Shown here in pieces: positions 15,946-24,457 of a DNA stretch of 32,076 bases. Source of the DNA: UBA1424 sp041669225 (GTDB lineage Bacteria > Bacillota_I > Bacilli_A > RFN20 > CAG-826). The stretch covers positions 1-32,076 of the forward strand of contig JBAYBO010000006.1 in NCBI GenBank assembly GCA_041669225.1, read 5' to 3'. How positions within the stretch are numbered: the stretch's first letter is position 1; every line of letters begins with the position of its first letter. The translations under genes were made by a program, and so were the position numbers. The notes under the pieces were generated by a model. It ran no database searches. It was not told the origin of the DNA and saw only the letters and a program-made list of their open reading frames with translations.

Positions 15946-17037
15946 TTACTCCTTTTCTTCCATGACAATCGCCCCAGTTGGACACTTAACTGGACATAGT
16001 CCGCACTGAAAACATTTCTTGGGATCAAAGGTAATAACATCTTTCATCTCAATGGCAAAATATGGACAAATTTTAACGCACAGCATACAACGAATGCATT
16101 TTTCGGGAATTAAATGAGGGGTGTTTCCTTCATATTTAACTTTGTTAAGAAGCTGAGTATTAATAACTTCCTGAATCGAAGAGAAGCCATTTCTCTCTAA
16201 GGCCTTTGGCAGGTCTTCAATAATTTTGGCGTATAATTGTTTGCCTTTAAGCAAGGCCGCTGAAAGCATTTGGACGCCACTGGCGCCTGCTAGCAAAAAT
16301 TCTATAACATCATCCGCGGTGGCGATTCCACCAACACCGATAACTGTTAATGATGGTACGGCTTGCTTGATTGTATAAACGGTAGCTAAAGCCAAATTCT
16401 TAATGACTGGACCGCTCGTCCACACGAAACCTTTTTCGTTTCCGTAAATGATGCGACGCTTTTTAATGTCAATTTTCATCGTCGGGCCAAGTGAATTGAC
16501 GGCTACTACGCCGTTTGCCCCGGCTTCTTTGATGGCTTTTGCAAACCCGGAAGGATCAGGAATATGAGGACTTATTTTCATATAGAGAGGTTTTTTGGTA
16601 TGTTTGCGAATCGTTCTGACTGTTTCAGCGATGACGGAGTGATCAGTGCCCACATAGTGGGTGGAAACCTCAAAAGCATCAGCAAAACAATCGAGTAAAG
16701 GAATTAACACTTCCATGTCTTCTTTGCTGTAACCAACGCTGACGATTAAGGGACGGCCATCATTAACAGCCACAAATTCCGGCAAAAATTCCTCAATCCA
16801 TTTTTCTTTGTTGTATTCACTCCAAAGTTCACTGTTCATAATATATTCGCGGTCGCCATAAATACAGGGGCGAGGAATATGGGCGTCTTTAGTGGAAATG
16901 GTCTTTGTCACAATCGCTCCACAGCCAGCGTCTTTCATAAAAACCAATCGCTCAGTGTCGCCGACGAGTGGTCCCGCTGCGGGCATAAGGGGATTGGCAA
17001 GAACTAATCCATCAAATTTGGTCGTTAAATCCATCAT
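15946..17037 (-). CDS. PreA-like dihydroorotate-dehydrogenase-fold flavoprotein with two 4Fe-4S motifs, 363 aa
   Basis: An FMN TIM-barrel like dihydropyrimidine dehydrogenase PreA: LANPLMPAAGP near the N-terminus, YMKISP with K154, AVNSLGP (179-185), and the FMN-phosphate region GVGGIATADDVIEFLLAGAS (235-254). A C-terminal bacterial ferredoxin domain has C314-x2-C317-x2-C320-x3-C324 and C342-x2-C345-x2-C348-x3-C352. The active-site loop that reads N-x-S-C-P in PreA and DHODs is replaced by FEVSTHYVGTD (122-132), so the usual catalytic Cys is missing. No PreT partner is adjacent. In E. coli-like clusters the corresponding place is taken by the much longer YgfK. The ATG pair at 17035-17037 and 17032-17034 both follow AAGGAG; either could start. 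Confidence 0.87.
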   Translation of the reverse strand: MMDLTTKFDGLVLANPLMPAAGPLVGDTERLVFMKDAGCGAIVTKTISTKDAHIPRPCIYGDREYIMNSELWSEYNKEKWIEEFLPEFVAVNDGRPLIVSVGYSKEDMEVLIPLLDCFADAFEVSTHYVGTDHSVIAETVRTIRKHTKKPLYMKISPHIPDPSGFAKAIKEAGANGVVAVNSLGPTMKIDIKKRRIIYGNEKGFVWTSGPVIKNLALATVYTIKQAVPSLTVIGVGGIATADDVIEFLLAGASGVQMLSAALLKGKQLYAKIIEDLPKALERNGFSSIQEVINTQLLNKVKYEGNTPHLIPEKCIRCMLCVKICPYFAIEMKDVITFDPKKCFQCGLCPVKCPTGAIVMEEKE

Positions 17038-18338
17038 TTTTCTCCTTTGATTCTATTCCATAACGAATTGGCGATTTCCTGGCTATTTTCAAGTTCCAAA
17101 ACAAGCTTTTTATTCGTCAGTTCGTAATTTTCCACAAGTTGTTCGCCAGCGACGAAAACATCGCTTGGCTTAAATGAGTGCATCATCCCATAAAAAAGAT
17201 GACCAAGTGCATTGTTCTCATCAAGATTGGTTGGAGCAAGATAAGGCACTAATAACATATCTGCTTCGTAACCGGCTTCGATGCGACCTAGTTTGACATT
17301 AAGATGGCGAGAAACATAATCGTAGCCATTATTAATCATCGCCAATAGCTGCGTGAGCCCAAAGGCCGTTGGTTTCTTGTGCAATAAATGAGCTGAATAT
17401 AGAACATTAATATATTCATTGGCAATACCGCTTGATAGTCCGTCGTTTCCAATCATAACGGGAACCCCTAATTCAGTAAACTTATTAACGTTTGGTAAAC
17501 CAACGGCGTTATTCATATTCGAAGTCACATTGACAACGATTGATGCCTTGCGCTTCTTAATAATATCTAGTTCTTTGTCATTAACATGTACGCAGTGAAC
17601 GAGAAGACTATCTTCGTTGATTAATCCATGACGATCCAAACGTTCAATGACTCGCTCCTGATACTTAGCCAAGGAGTCCTCTTCATCCATTACGCTTTCA
17701 GCGACATGGATGTGAATCGGCGTATCTTTTAAATTCTCGCTTACTTTTTTAAGAGTTTCTTCTGATAGACTCATCGAAGCGTGAAGACCAAAAAGGCCAG
17801 CTGTAAAGGGTGTCTTAAAATGTTTAATAAAATTGACGTTTTCTTGAATTGCATCTTCGACATTGAAACGATCGCTTACTTCAAAGGCAAACAAGGCTCT
17901 AACGGAGGAAACATCGCAAACGGCCTTTTTAAGCGAGGCAAGGGAACCAGTTATTTCTTTGCCGCTGGCGTGATGGTCAATAATGGTTGTCACTCCGTTG
18001 CGAAGAAATTCCGAAGCGGCGACAAGACCGCTGTAATAGGAAGTTTCGTTATCAATATGACGATCGATTTTCCACCACATTTGATCTAGAATTTCCTGAA
18101 AGTTTTTTGGATCGAAAGGTAGAGCCAAGCCTCGGGCAAAAGTTGAATAGATGTGTGTGTGGGCGCAAACAAGCCCAGGCATAAGAAGTGCGCCTTGTCC
18201 ATCGATGATTTTATAGCCACCATCGACAAAGTCGTTCATATCTCCAACTTGAAAAATTTCTTGGTCAAAAACAACAAAACCATTATTCAAAAACTTTGCA
18301 AAATCATAAATTTTGACGTTAATTAGGGCTTTTTTCAT
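17034..18338 (-). CDS. ssnA: SsnA-type amidohydrolase, 434 aa
   Basis: An amidohydrolase-superfamily metal enzyme of the SsnA group, related to guanine deaminase and chlorohydrolases. The first metal motif is H60-T-H62 in LVCAHTHIYSTFARG. Further ligands are His in IHIHVAES and LVHCVHVND, and Asp in IGNDGLSSG. The long C-terminal beta part includes GRIEAGYEADMLLVPYL. Deamination or ring opening of a purine-derived heterocycle is the expected role. Length fits the family (about 440). It overlaps the hydantoinase stop by 4 bases and the PreA-like start by 4, so it is translationally coupled on both sides. Confidence 0.92.
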   Translation of the reverse strand: MKKALINVKIYDFAKFLNNGFVVFDQEIFQVGDMNDFVDGGYKIIDGQGALLMPGLVCAHTHIYSTFARGLALPFDPKNFQEILDQMWWKIDRHIDNETSYYSGLVAASEFLRNGVTTIIDHHASGKEITGSLASLKKAVCDVSSVRALFAFEVSDRFNVEDAIQENVNFIKHFKTPFTAGLFGLHASMSLSEETLKKVSENLKDTPIHIHVAESVMDEEDSLAKYQERVIERLDRHGLINEDSLLVHCVHVNDKELDIIKKRKASIVVNVTSNMNNAVGLPNVNKFTELGVPVMIGNDGLSSGIANEYINVLYSAHLLHKKPTAFGLTQLLAMINNGYDYVSRHLNVKLGRIEAGYEADMLLVPYLAPTNLDENNALGHLFYGMMHSFKPSDVFVAGEQLVENYELTNKKLVLELENSQEIANSLWNRIKGEK

Positions 18339-19642
18339 TCAATATCCCGTCCTTTAATCCAATGTCCTTGTCCTCCTTGATAAACGCGGTTTTCAATTAC
18401 AAAATGTCCGCGTACCATGGTCGATATAACTTGTCCATGCGAGGGTTGGCCAATGTAAAGTGAATAATCGGAATTGCCGTGTTGATCAAGAATTATGCTA
18501 CGCGGTTCAGATTTAAAAATAACTAAATCGGCATCATTGCCAACTTTAATTTCGCCCTTCCCAACTAAGCCTTGAATACGGGCAATATTGCTCGTCATCT
18601 TATTAATAACAGCATCGCCAAGATGATGACGCATAATCGTAAACGAGTGTTCGATACCGCCAATGCCTAATGGCATTTCAAAAAGCATTTTGCCTTTTTT
18701 GTCGGCGATATTGAAAGCACAATGATCAGTGCCAATCGTATCGATATGCTTTTGGTTCGTAAATAATAATTTGCGCGCCACAAAACCCCTTAAAGGCGGG
18801 GCAAAGGAATATAAGTATCCATCTTCACGTTCTAAAGCCTCGTTTGTAAAGGTAAAATACTGAGGACAGCTTTCGACAAAGAAACGCTTATTAAGAATAT
18901 CATCGTAATTTTCAATAAGGGCTTCTAAAGTATGTCCATCACTAAGATGAACCATGTAAAGTTTTCCGCCATGCTTGCGAACAAGTTCGGCGAGTTTTAA
19001 TGCTTCGCTTCTTTCGGCTTCTGAAGAACGACTAATCGGTAAATCTTGATAGGTAAAATCTTTCTTCAAAATTATCAAATCATCGTTTTCAACATGAGCA
19101 AGCAAGAGGAATTTATATTTATCCGATAATTCGAGAAGCTTAATAATATCTTTTTCATATGTCCGGCGGCCGGAGTCTGAATAAGTCGTGAACAACTTCA
19201 GCGTGTGCATATCTAAACTTTTCATCTTTTTAACGAATTCTTCTAAATCACCAGTCGGATTCTTAATACAAGCGTGAAGACGAAAATCAATGACTGATTT
19301 ACTCGCTAATGCTATGCGTTTATCGTAAGCGGCTTGGAGCTCTTCAACATTACCGGCAGGATCGAGAAAATCAACAATTGAAGTGACTCCGCCATAGGCG
19401 GCGGCCACCGTTCCATGATAAAAATCATCGACGGATTTATATTTGCCTAAATCAAGTCCAAAGTGAACGTGAGGGTCGATGATGCCGGGAAGAACTTCAA
19501 ATCCCTCCGCGTCCACCACTTTTGAGGCATCCAAAAAGTCATCACTTATTAACGCAATTTTCCCTTTTTCGATATAGAGGTTATGTGTTTCCCAGTGACC
19601 GTTGATGTAGAGTAGGCCGTTCATAATTGCATAGTCGTACAT
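18335..19642 (-). CDS. hydA: dihydropyrimidinase/hydantoinase family hydrolase, 435 aa
   Basis: A cyclic-amidohydrolase of the D-hydantoinase, dihydropyrimidinase and allantoinase group. Metal ligands are H58 and H60 in IDPHVHFG, the candidate carboxylated Lys K149 in HTLKLFTTYS, H183 in LLAHVENDD, a further His in YMVHLSDGH, and Asp in IGTDHCAF. It would open a cyclic ureide formed from the purine ring. It is slightly shorter than E. coli HyuA (about 460). The ATG has GGAGAGGAG directly upstream, within the end of the NTPase gene. hyuA is a synonymous symbol. Confidence 0.92.
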   Translation of the reverse strand: MYDYAIMNGLLYINGHWETHNLYIEKGKIALISDDFLDASKVVDAEGFEVLPGIIDPHVHFGLDLGKYKSVDDFYHGTVAAAYGGVTSIVDFLDPAGNVEELQAAYDKRIALASKSVIDFRLHACIKNPTGDLEEFVKKMKSLDMHTLKLFTTYSDSGRRTYEKDIIKLLELSDKYKFLLLAHVENDDLIILKKDFTYQDLPISRSSEAERSEALKLAELVRKHGGKLYMVHLSDGHTLEALIENYDDILNKRFFVESCPQYFTFTNEALEREDGYLYSFAPPLRGFVARKLLFTNQKHIDTIGTDHCAFNIADKKGKMLFEMPLGIGGIEHSFTIMRHHLGDAVINKMTSNIARIQGLVGKGEIKVGNDADLVIFKSEPRSIILDQHGNSDYSLYIGQPSHGQVISTMVRGHFVIENRVYQGGQGHWIKGRDIE

Positions 19643-19646
19643 AGTT

Positions 19647-20132
19647 CTACTCCTCTCCTTGAACTTTTAAAAGTTCATAGTCGTTAATGGCGAAGTGTGA
19701 GGTAACGGGCTTGACGAGATCTTCACGGACGGCGATTACGAGATCAAGGCCGCTTGCTAAAACTTTTTTGAGGATGTTATGATAGCCTCCTCCCATAATT
19801 TCTAGAACGCCAACTTCATCGAGGTAGATAGGCGATACTTGCTGTTTGACGAGTTCATTAACAACGCTTTCAAGCAAGGGTAGTAAGTTTAAATTTAAGT
19901 AAAAGGGCCCAAACTTACCACTATGAGAGAAATCTTGATGGTAGTGGTTTTGATGAATCATCCACGGAATGGTGCTGTTATCACTGAGGCGAAGCATGGT
20001 ATAACCGTAAACTTGCTTGCCCTTCATCTTTTTTATGGCGGCAAAGCCGTCCCCAATTAGGTTCTTTCGATACTCATTAAGAAGTGTCGTGGTTTTGCCG
20101 GCATTAATTTTTCCGGTGATAATTTTAATCAT
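19647..20132 (-). CDS. P-loop NTPase, THEP1-like, 161 aa
   Basis: A small soluble NTPase. Walker A is GKINAGKT (7-14), and the Walker B-like YLDEVGVLEIMGGGYHNIL (103-121, D105-E106) matches the DE(I/V)G.LE pattern of the THEP1 nucleoside-triphosphatase family. The THEP1 role is uncertain; nucleotide kinase or maturation-factor functions have been considered. Here it is embedded between a membrane protein and hydantoinase in the Mo-hydroxylase operon, so it may serve cofactor maturation or nucleotide handling for these enzymes. It resembles neither the YqeB nor the YqeC selenium accessory proteins. Shine-Dalgarno GAAAGG; four bases separate it from hydA. Confidence 0.8.
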   Translation of the reverse strand: MIKIITGKINAGKTTTLLNEYRKNLIGDGFAAIKKMKGKQVYGYTMLRLSDNSTIPWMIHQNHYHQDFSHSGKFGPFYLNLNLLPLLESVVNELVKQQVSPIYLDEVGVLEIMGGGYHNILKKVLASGLDLVIAVREDLVKPVTSHFAINDYELLKVQGEE

Positions 20133-20187
20133 TAAGAACCTTTCTGTTTTTGATGATTGTCAGCATGATGAGTAAGTAATTGTTCCC

Positions 20188-20877
20188 TTATAGCAAATTG
20201 GGTATTACAACCGCAAGAACAGCAAAGACCAAAGTTAACGGTGATAAAACATACATGAGCCAGTTTGGTGTCTTTAAATCTGTTTTTTTCATTGAGAGCA
20301 AACCTTGCACCAAACGATAAACGCCATAAATCATGGCGAAGACTAATAATTCATAAGCGCCATTAACAAAGATGAAACTCGCGCTTGCTTCAAAGCTAGA
20401 AAGCTGGGCGGCAAGATTTCCACTGATAGCTGATTGAATTCCTTGATTTGCTAAGAAAAGAGTGCGCCAGGAAACGATGGCCAAGACAATCGCGCCAAGA
20501 TGAATAAATGTTTGTTTGGCTGGAGAAGTTTTCTTTTCGAAGATATAACTGACAGCAAACACGGTGATCGATTCTAAAATAATTGAAATCATCGGTGTGT
20601 ATACTCTCATCAATCCTTCCCAATGAATTGGGAAAGCAAAATTAATGGCCTTAATGGCGGCAGCAAGCAAGCCAACATAAAGGATTGTGCTCCTCCGTCC
20701 TGTGTTTTGATAAGCCCAATACATTAAAGCCGAGCCAATCGGAAACATGACAAGACCTGACCACATGCCAGGCAGCCAGTGCAAAATATAGCCCATCGTA
20801 GCTTCAAGCAAACCCCAGACGGCACCGAAAAAGACAACGGCAAACAGTGTGTTTAACTTCGTTTTTTTGTTATTCAT
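20188..20877 (-). CDS. integral membrane protein of unknown function, 229 aa
   Basis: About six transmembrane helices: residues 10-30, 38-58, 64-83, 92-113, 124-145 and a pair near 165-225, with short loops. A Gly-rich, amphipathic N-terminal helix (FGAVWGLLEATMGYIL) and WEGLMRVYTPMI in the middle are the most distinctive parts. There is no recognisable transporter signature. Size and topology resemble ECF-type substrate-binding membrane subunits (S components), but no EcfT gene is nearby. It lies between the Mo subunit and the THEP1-like NTPase in the purine operon. Since no purine permease is encoded in the cluster, uptake of substrate or a metal is a reasonable but unproven role. Confidence 0.75.
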   Translation of the reverse strand: MNNKKTKLNTLFAVVFFGAVWGLLEATMGYILHWLPGMWSGLVMFPIGSALMYWAYQNTGRRSTILYVGLLAAAIKAINFAFPIHWEGLMRVYTPMISIILESITVFAVSYIFEKKTSPAKQTFIHLGAIVLAIVSWRTLFLANQGIQSAISGNLAAQLSSFEASASFIFVNGAYELLVFAMIYGVYRLVQGLLSMKKTDLKTPNWLMYVLSPLTLVFAVLAVVIPNLL

Positions 20878-20889
20878 AACAATACTCCT

Positions 20890-23199
20890 TTATTTCCTTT
20901 TGTTCAGCCCCTGAAATATCTTTTCAGGAGTGACCGGCAAATTATTTATACGCACGCCAGTGGCGTTCGCGACAGCATTCGCAATTGCGGCCGGAGGCGT
21001 GTCAATACCAATTTCACCAACCGACTTAGCTCCATAAGGCCCGCTTTCCTCATAGCTTTCGGCGAACTCGGTTGTTAATTTCTTAACATCGAGCATCGTC
21101 GGAATTTTATAGTAGAGGAAACTGTTGCTATTAAGCTTTCCGCGGTTGCTGTATTTAACGTCTTCAAAACAAGCCATGCCTAAGCCTTGAACGATGCCAC
21201 CTTCGACTTGGCCTCTAGCCAACATTGGGTTAATTGTCACGCCGCAGTCGACGACACTCACATAATGAAGAATGTCATATTCGCCTGTCTCAGTATCGAG
21301 TTCGATTTCGACATAACCTGCCATAAAAGGCGGGGGCGATTTGTGACCGACATAACTTTCGGTCGCCGATAATTGATGTTGATTATCATTGTAATAAAGA
21401 CGATTGGCCATATCTGAAAGAGTTAAGACTTTATCTTTGGCAAAAAATTTCTCGCCATCAAAAACAATTTCTTCTTCTTTAACTTTTAGATAGTTCGCCG
21501 CTTCTTTAATTAACATACCTTTCATCTTCAATGCAGCCTTTAAGGCGGCGTTACCGGAGACATAGGTTGTACTGGAAGCATACGCTCCGACATCAAATGG
21601 TGTTAAATCAGTGTCTGAGGAATAAATAATAACTTTATCAACAGTCGTCATTAAAGCTTCGGCGACAATTTGAGTGATAACGGTATCGCTTCCCTGACCG
21701 ATATCGGTCGCACCGACAGTAAGATTATAGAAACCATCGTCATTAAGTTTAATTGTGGCTGCTGCCATATCAATATAAGGAATACCACTTCCTTGCATAG
21801 CAATTGCCATGCCGACAGCGCGTACTTTATGAGGACCCGCCTTAACAAATGGGTATTTATCCTTCCAGCCAATTAATTCCGCACCGCGATCTAGGCAATA
21901 ACGTAGTTTGCACGTATCCATATCCATGGCCGTGCCTTCCGTGCCTTCGCCCATGATAGCAAAAATCGGGCTGGTCTCGCCTTCATCCATCATATTCTTG
22001 CGACGGAGTTCGAGCGGATCAATACTTAGTTTTTTAGCAAGGACGTCTATTGCTGATTCTAAGGCAAAATTTCCTTGAATCGCTCCATAACCGCGGAAGG
22101 CGCCGGCTGAAACATGGTTAGTATAAACAACGCGTCCGCCAAAGTGAACGGCATCCACTTTATTATAAAGTGGCAACACTTTTGAACCGGTAATCATGAA
22201 AACGGTTAAGGCATGTTCGCCATAAGCACCAGTATCAGATAAGCTATCACTATCGATTGCTTTAATCGTGCCATCTTTCATTGCACCAATACGCATTCTC
22301 ATGCGCATTGGATGACGAGTATATGATGATTCAAATACTTCCTGACGGGAATAAATCATCTTAGATGGTTTTTTGGTTTTTAAAGTAACAAGTGAGACAA
22401 AGAATTCGCTATGAAGGGCTTGTTTGCCACCAAAACCACCGCCTACTCGCGGTTTGATAACGCGAATCTTACTAATTGGCATATCCAGTGTTTGGGAAAT
22501 AATTCTTCTGACGTGATAAGGGGTTTGTGTCGATGTATAGATGACGAGACGGTTATGATAATCAAGTCTCGCATTCGCGGTATGCGGCTCCAACATCGCG
22601 TGAGCTTGAGCTTGTGTATAATAAGTTTCATCAACTACAATATCGCACTTGGCCAATGCCTCTTCGACATCACCAATATGCATGTCATAAGCAGCTGCGA
22701 CGTTTTTCTTCGGTTCAAAACCAATTGGAAACATCTCGCGAATGCCATCTTCAGGGTGAATAACATTTTTGTTTTCATAAGCGGTTTCAAAATCTAACAC
22801 CGGCTCAAGTACTTCGTATTCGACTTCGATAAGTTTTAAAGCTTGATCGGCGATTGATTCATTGATGGCCGCCACGCAGGCGACTTCGTCACCGACATAG
22901 CGAACATACTCGTCTAAGATAAATTTATCGTGAGGAGATGGTTCGGGATAGCCTTGACCGGCTCTAGTAAACGATGTCCGAGGTACGTCATGATACGTTA
23001 ATACAACTTCTACGCCAGTTAAGACTTTAGCTTTTGATACATCAATTTTTTTTATTCTTGCAAAAGCGTGTGGGCTTCTTAAGACTTTAACAATTAAGGA
23101 ATTGGGTTCGGCGAGATCATCCGTAAAAGCCGGACGACCCATCATGATACCCTTGCCGTCAACTGAAGGCGTTTTATGATTTACAACTTTGGTTTTCAT
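20890..23199 (-). CDS. molybdopterin-binding catalytic subunit of a second molybdenum hydroxylase, 769 aa
   Basis: A full-length xanthine-dehydrogenase-family large subunit. It shows a KVDGK-like start (SVDGKGIMMGRPAFTDDL), GGGFGGKQ (253-260), AFRGYGAIQ (367-375) and the catalytic Glu E729 in GAKSVGEIG. It is closest in style to the selenium-dependent XdhD type, which in E. coli is fused to its 2Fe-2S domain. Here it is split, with the 2Fe-2S and FAD subunits encoded just upstream. Unlike the 697-aa paralogue, Q260 replaces the Glu equivalent to bovine E802, and position 337 (bovine R880) is Thr, so its substrate probably differs from xanthine. It overlaps the 2Fe-2S gene by 4 bases. Confidence 0.92.
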   Translation of the reverse strand: MKTKVVNHKTPSVDGKGIMMGRPAFTDDLAEPNSLIVKVLRSPHAFARIKKIDVSKAKVLTGVEVVLTYHDVPRTSFTRAGQGYPEPSPHDKFILDEYVRYVGDEVACVAAINESIADQALKLIEVEYEVLEPVLDFETAYENKNVIHPEDGIREMFPIGFEPKKNVAAAYDMHIGDVEEALAKCDIVVDETYYTQAQAHAMLEPHTANARLDYHNRLVIYTSTQTPYHVRRIISQTLDMPISKIRVIKPRVGGGFGGKQALHSEFFVSLVTLKTKKPSKMIYSRQEVFESSYTRHPMRMRMRIGAMKDGTIKAIDSDSLSDTGAYGEHALTVFMITGSKVLPLYNKVDAVHFGGRVVYTNHVSAGAFRGYGAIQGNFALESAIDVLAKKLSIDPLELRRKNMMDEGETSPIFAIMGEGTEGTAMDMDTCKLRYCLDRGAELIGWKDKYPFVKAGPHKVRAVGMAIAMQGSGIPYIDMAAATIKLNDDGFYNLTVGATDIGQGSDTVITQIVAEALMTTVDKVIIYSSDTDLTPFDVGAYASSTTYVSGNAALKAALKMKGMLIKEAANYLKVKEEEIVFDGEKFFAKDKVLTLSDMANRLYYNDNQHQLSATESYVGHKSPPPFMAGYVEIELDTETGEYDILHYVSVVDCGVTINPMLARGQVEGGIVQGLGMACFEDVKYSNRGKLNSNSFLYYKIPTMLDVKKLTTEFAESYEESGPYGAKSVGEIGIDTPPAAIANAVANATGVRINNLPVTPEKIFQGLNKRK

Positions 23200-23648
23200 T
23201 TATGAGCCTCCAAATAATTTTTAATCGCTTTAAACTGAGCTTGATAGCCTGAACAACGGCATAAGTTACCAACGACGAAATGCTTGATATCTTCATCCGT
23301 CGGGTTTTTGAGTTCTTTTCTTAAAGCGAGAATTGTCAAAGCGAGACCGGTATTACAAAATCCGCATTGATCAGCGCCTTCGTCCGAGAAGAAGTTACTA
23401 ATTTCATCAACATCGTCTTGAACCGCTTCCACGGTCGTGACGTTTCTTCCTTCAACTCTTGCGGATAAAAATGAACAGGATAATATCGGGCGTCCGTCTA
23501 ATAAGACGGTGCACGCTCCGCAAACCGCTTCATCACAAGCTTTTTTAACCGACAAAAACGAATGATTACGTAGGGTGTCAGCTAAATACTCTCCAGGAGG
23601 TATGTCGTAGCTGACATTTCGACCATTTAAGTTAAAATTAACTTTCAT
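23196..23648 (-). CDS. 2Fe-2S subunit of the second molybdenum hydroxylase, 150 aa
   Basis: Two 2Fe-2S sites: C38, C43, C46 and C58 (ACDEAVCGAC...SC), and C95, C98, C130 and C132 (QCGFCNTGL, LCRCSGYQ). In the first site GCGEGECG of the other copy is replaced by ACDEAVCG, but the ligand spacing is kept. It relays electrons between the 769-aa molybdenum subunit and the 264-aa flavin subunit. Its ATG shares one base with the flavin-subunit stop and its own stop overlaps the Mo-subunit start, so the three genes form one translational unit. Confidence 0.94.
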   Translation of the reverse strand: MKVNFNLNGRNVSYDIPPGEYLADTLRNHSFLSVKKACDEAVCGACTVLLDGRPILSCSFLSARVEGRNVTTVEAVQDDVDEISNFFSDEGADQCGFCNTGLALTILALRKELKNPTDEDIKHFVVGNLCRCSGYQAQFKAIKNYLEAHK

Positions 23649-24442
23649 TATTTGCTAACCTCCTCAAGACCACGTTTAACATAAGCTCTCGCGAGCGCTT
23701 TTCGATATTCAGCGCTGGCAGCACCCGTCGAGGCGTATAAAAGTTCCTCGGACGCAAGATCAGCTACCATAACGATGAGTTCGGGTGATAACTTCTTTGC
23801 ACCATTAACCACTTCCATTGATTTAACTGCTAAAGAGGCAACTGAGGGACGACTGCCTATCGCTATGCGATACTCGCCGTTAACATTAGCGATTGCCACA
23901 TTAATAACAGCAAAATCAAGAGCGGTCGTTTTAACTTTTTTAAAGAAAGACGGACCTTTACTTTTCTTAATAACAACATGGGTTAAGATATCGCTTAAGC
24001 GACCTTTAAAACTTAAAAAGTCTTTAAGACTCATTTCTTTATGAGGATAAAAGACAACCGTTGTGTCAAGCGCTAGTAATGGAGTAATGATATCGGAAAA
24101 AGGAAATCTTCCAGCGACTGAACCGCCGATTGTAGCGCCATTGCGGAAAGCAACGCCCATAATTTGACCAACGGCTTCAATCAGAATTCCCCCTTGAATA
24201 TCTTTAAGTAACGGACTCAGTTCAAAATCCCTGAGGCTGACCATAGCTCCAACTTCGACGGCGTTGCCAAGATCTTTGATGGCGCCAAGTCCAAGAGTGC
24301 TTAAATCAACTAAAGCGTTAGCAGAAGAAGTTGACTTTTTAAGCCAAAGACCACCGCCTAACAAAACGTTTTTTGCGTCTTGAAGTAAGATTTGGTGAGC
24401 TTCTTCCAGGGTCGCGGGTCGTAAATAGCGATTTGCTTCCAT
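23648..24442 (-). CDS. FAD-binding subunit of the second molybdenum hydroxylase (YgfM-like), 264 aa
   Basis: A CoxM/YgfM-type flavoprotein. The second FAD motif is intact (RNGATIGGSVAGRFPFSDI, about residues 114-132), but the first, normally GGTDL, reads LLGGGLWLKK (27-36); the Asp is gone. The C-terminal part has the usual domain (KTTALDFAVINVAIA, then IAIGSRPS). At 264 residues it is compact. The departure in the first motif also occurs in other YgfM-like proteins as I remember them, so it does not by itself argue against FAD binding. The start has AAAGGA, 16 bases after the mocA-like stop. Confidence 0.88.
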   Translation of the reverse strand: MEANRYLRPATLEEAHQILLQDAKNVLLGGGLWLKKSTSSANALVDLSTLGLGAIKDLGNAVEVGAMVSLRDFELSPLLKDIQGGILIEAVGQIMGVAFRNGATIGGSVAGRFPFSDIITPLLALDTTVVFYPHKEMSLKDFLSFKGRLSDILTHVVIKKSKGPSFFKKVKTTALDFAVINVAIANVNGEYRIAIGSRPSVASLAVKSMEVVNGAKKLSPELIVMVADLASEELLYASTGAASAEYRKALARAYVKRGLEEVSK

Positions 24443-24457
24443 GTTTGTTTCCTTTCT

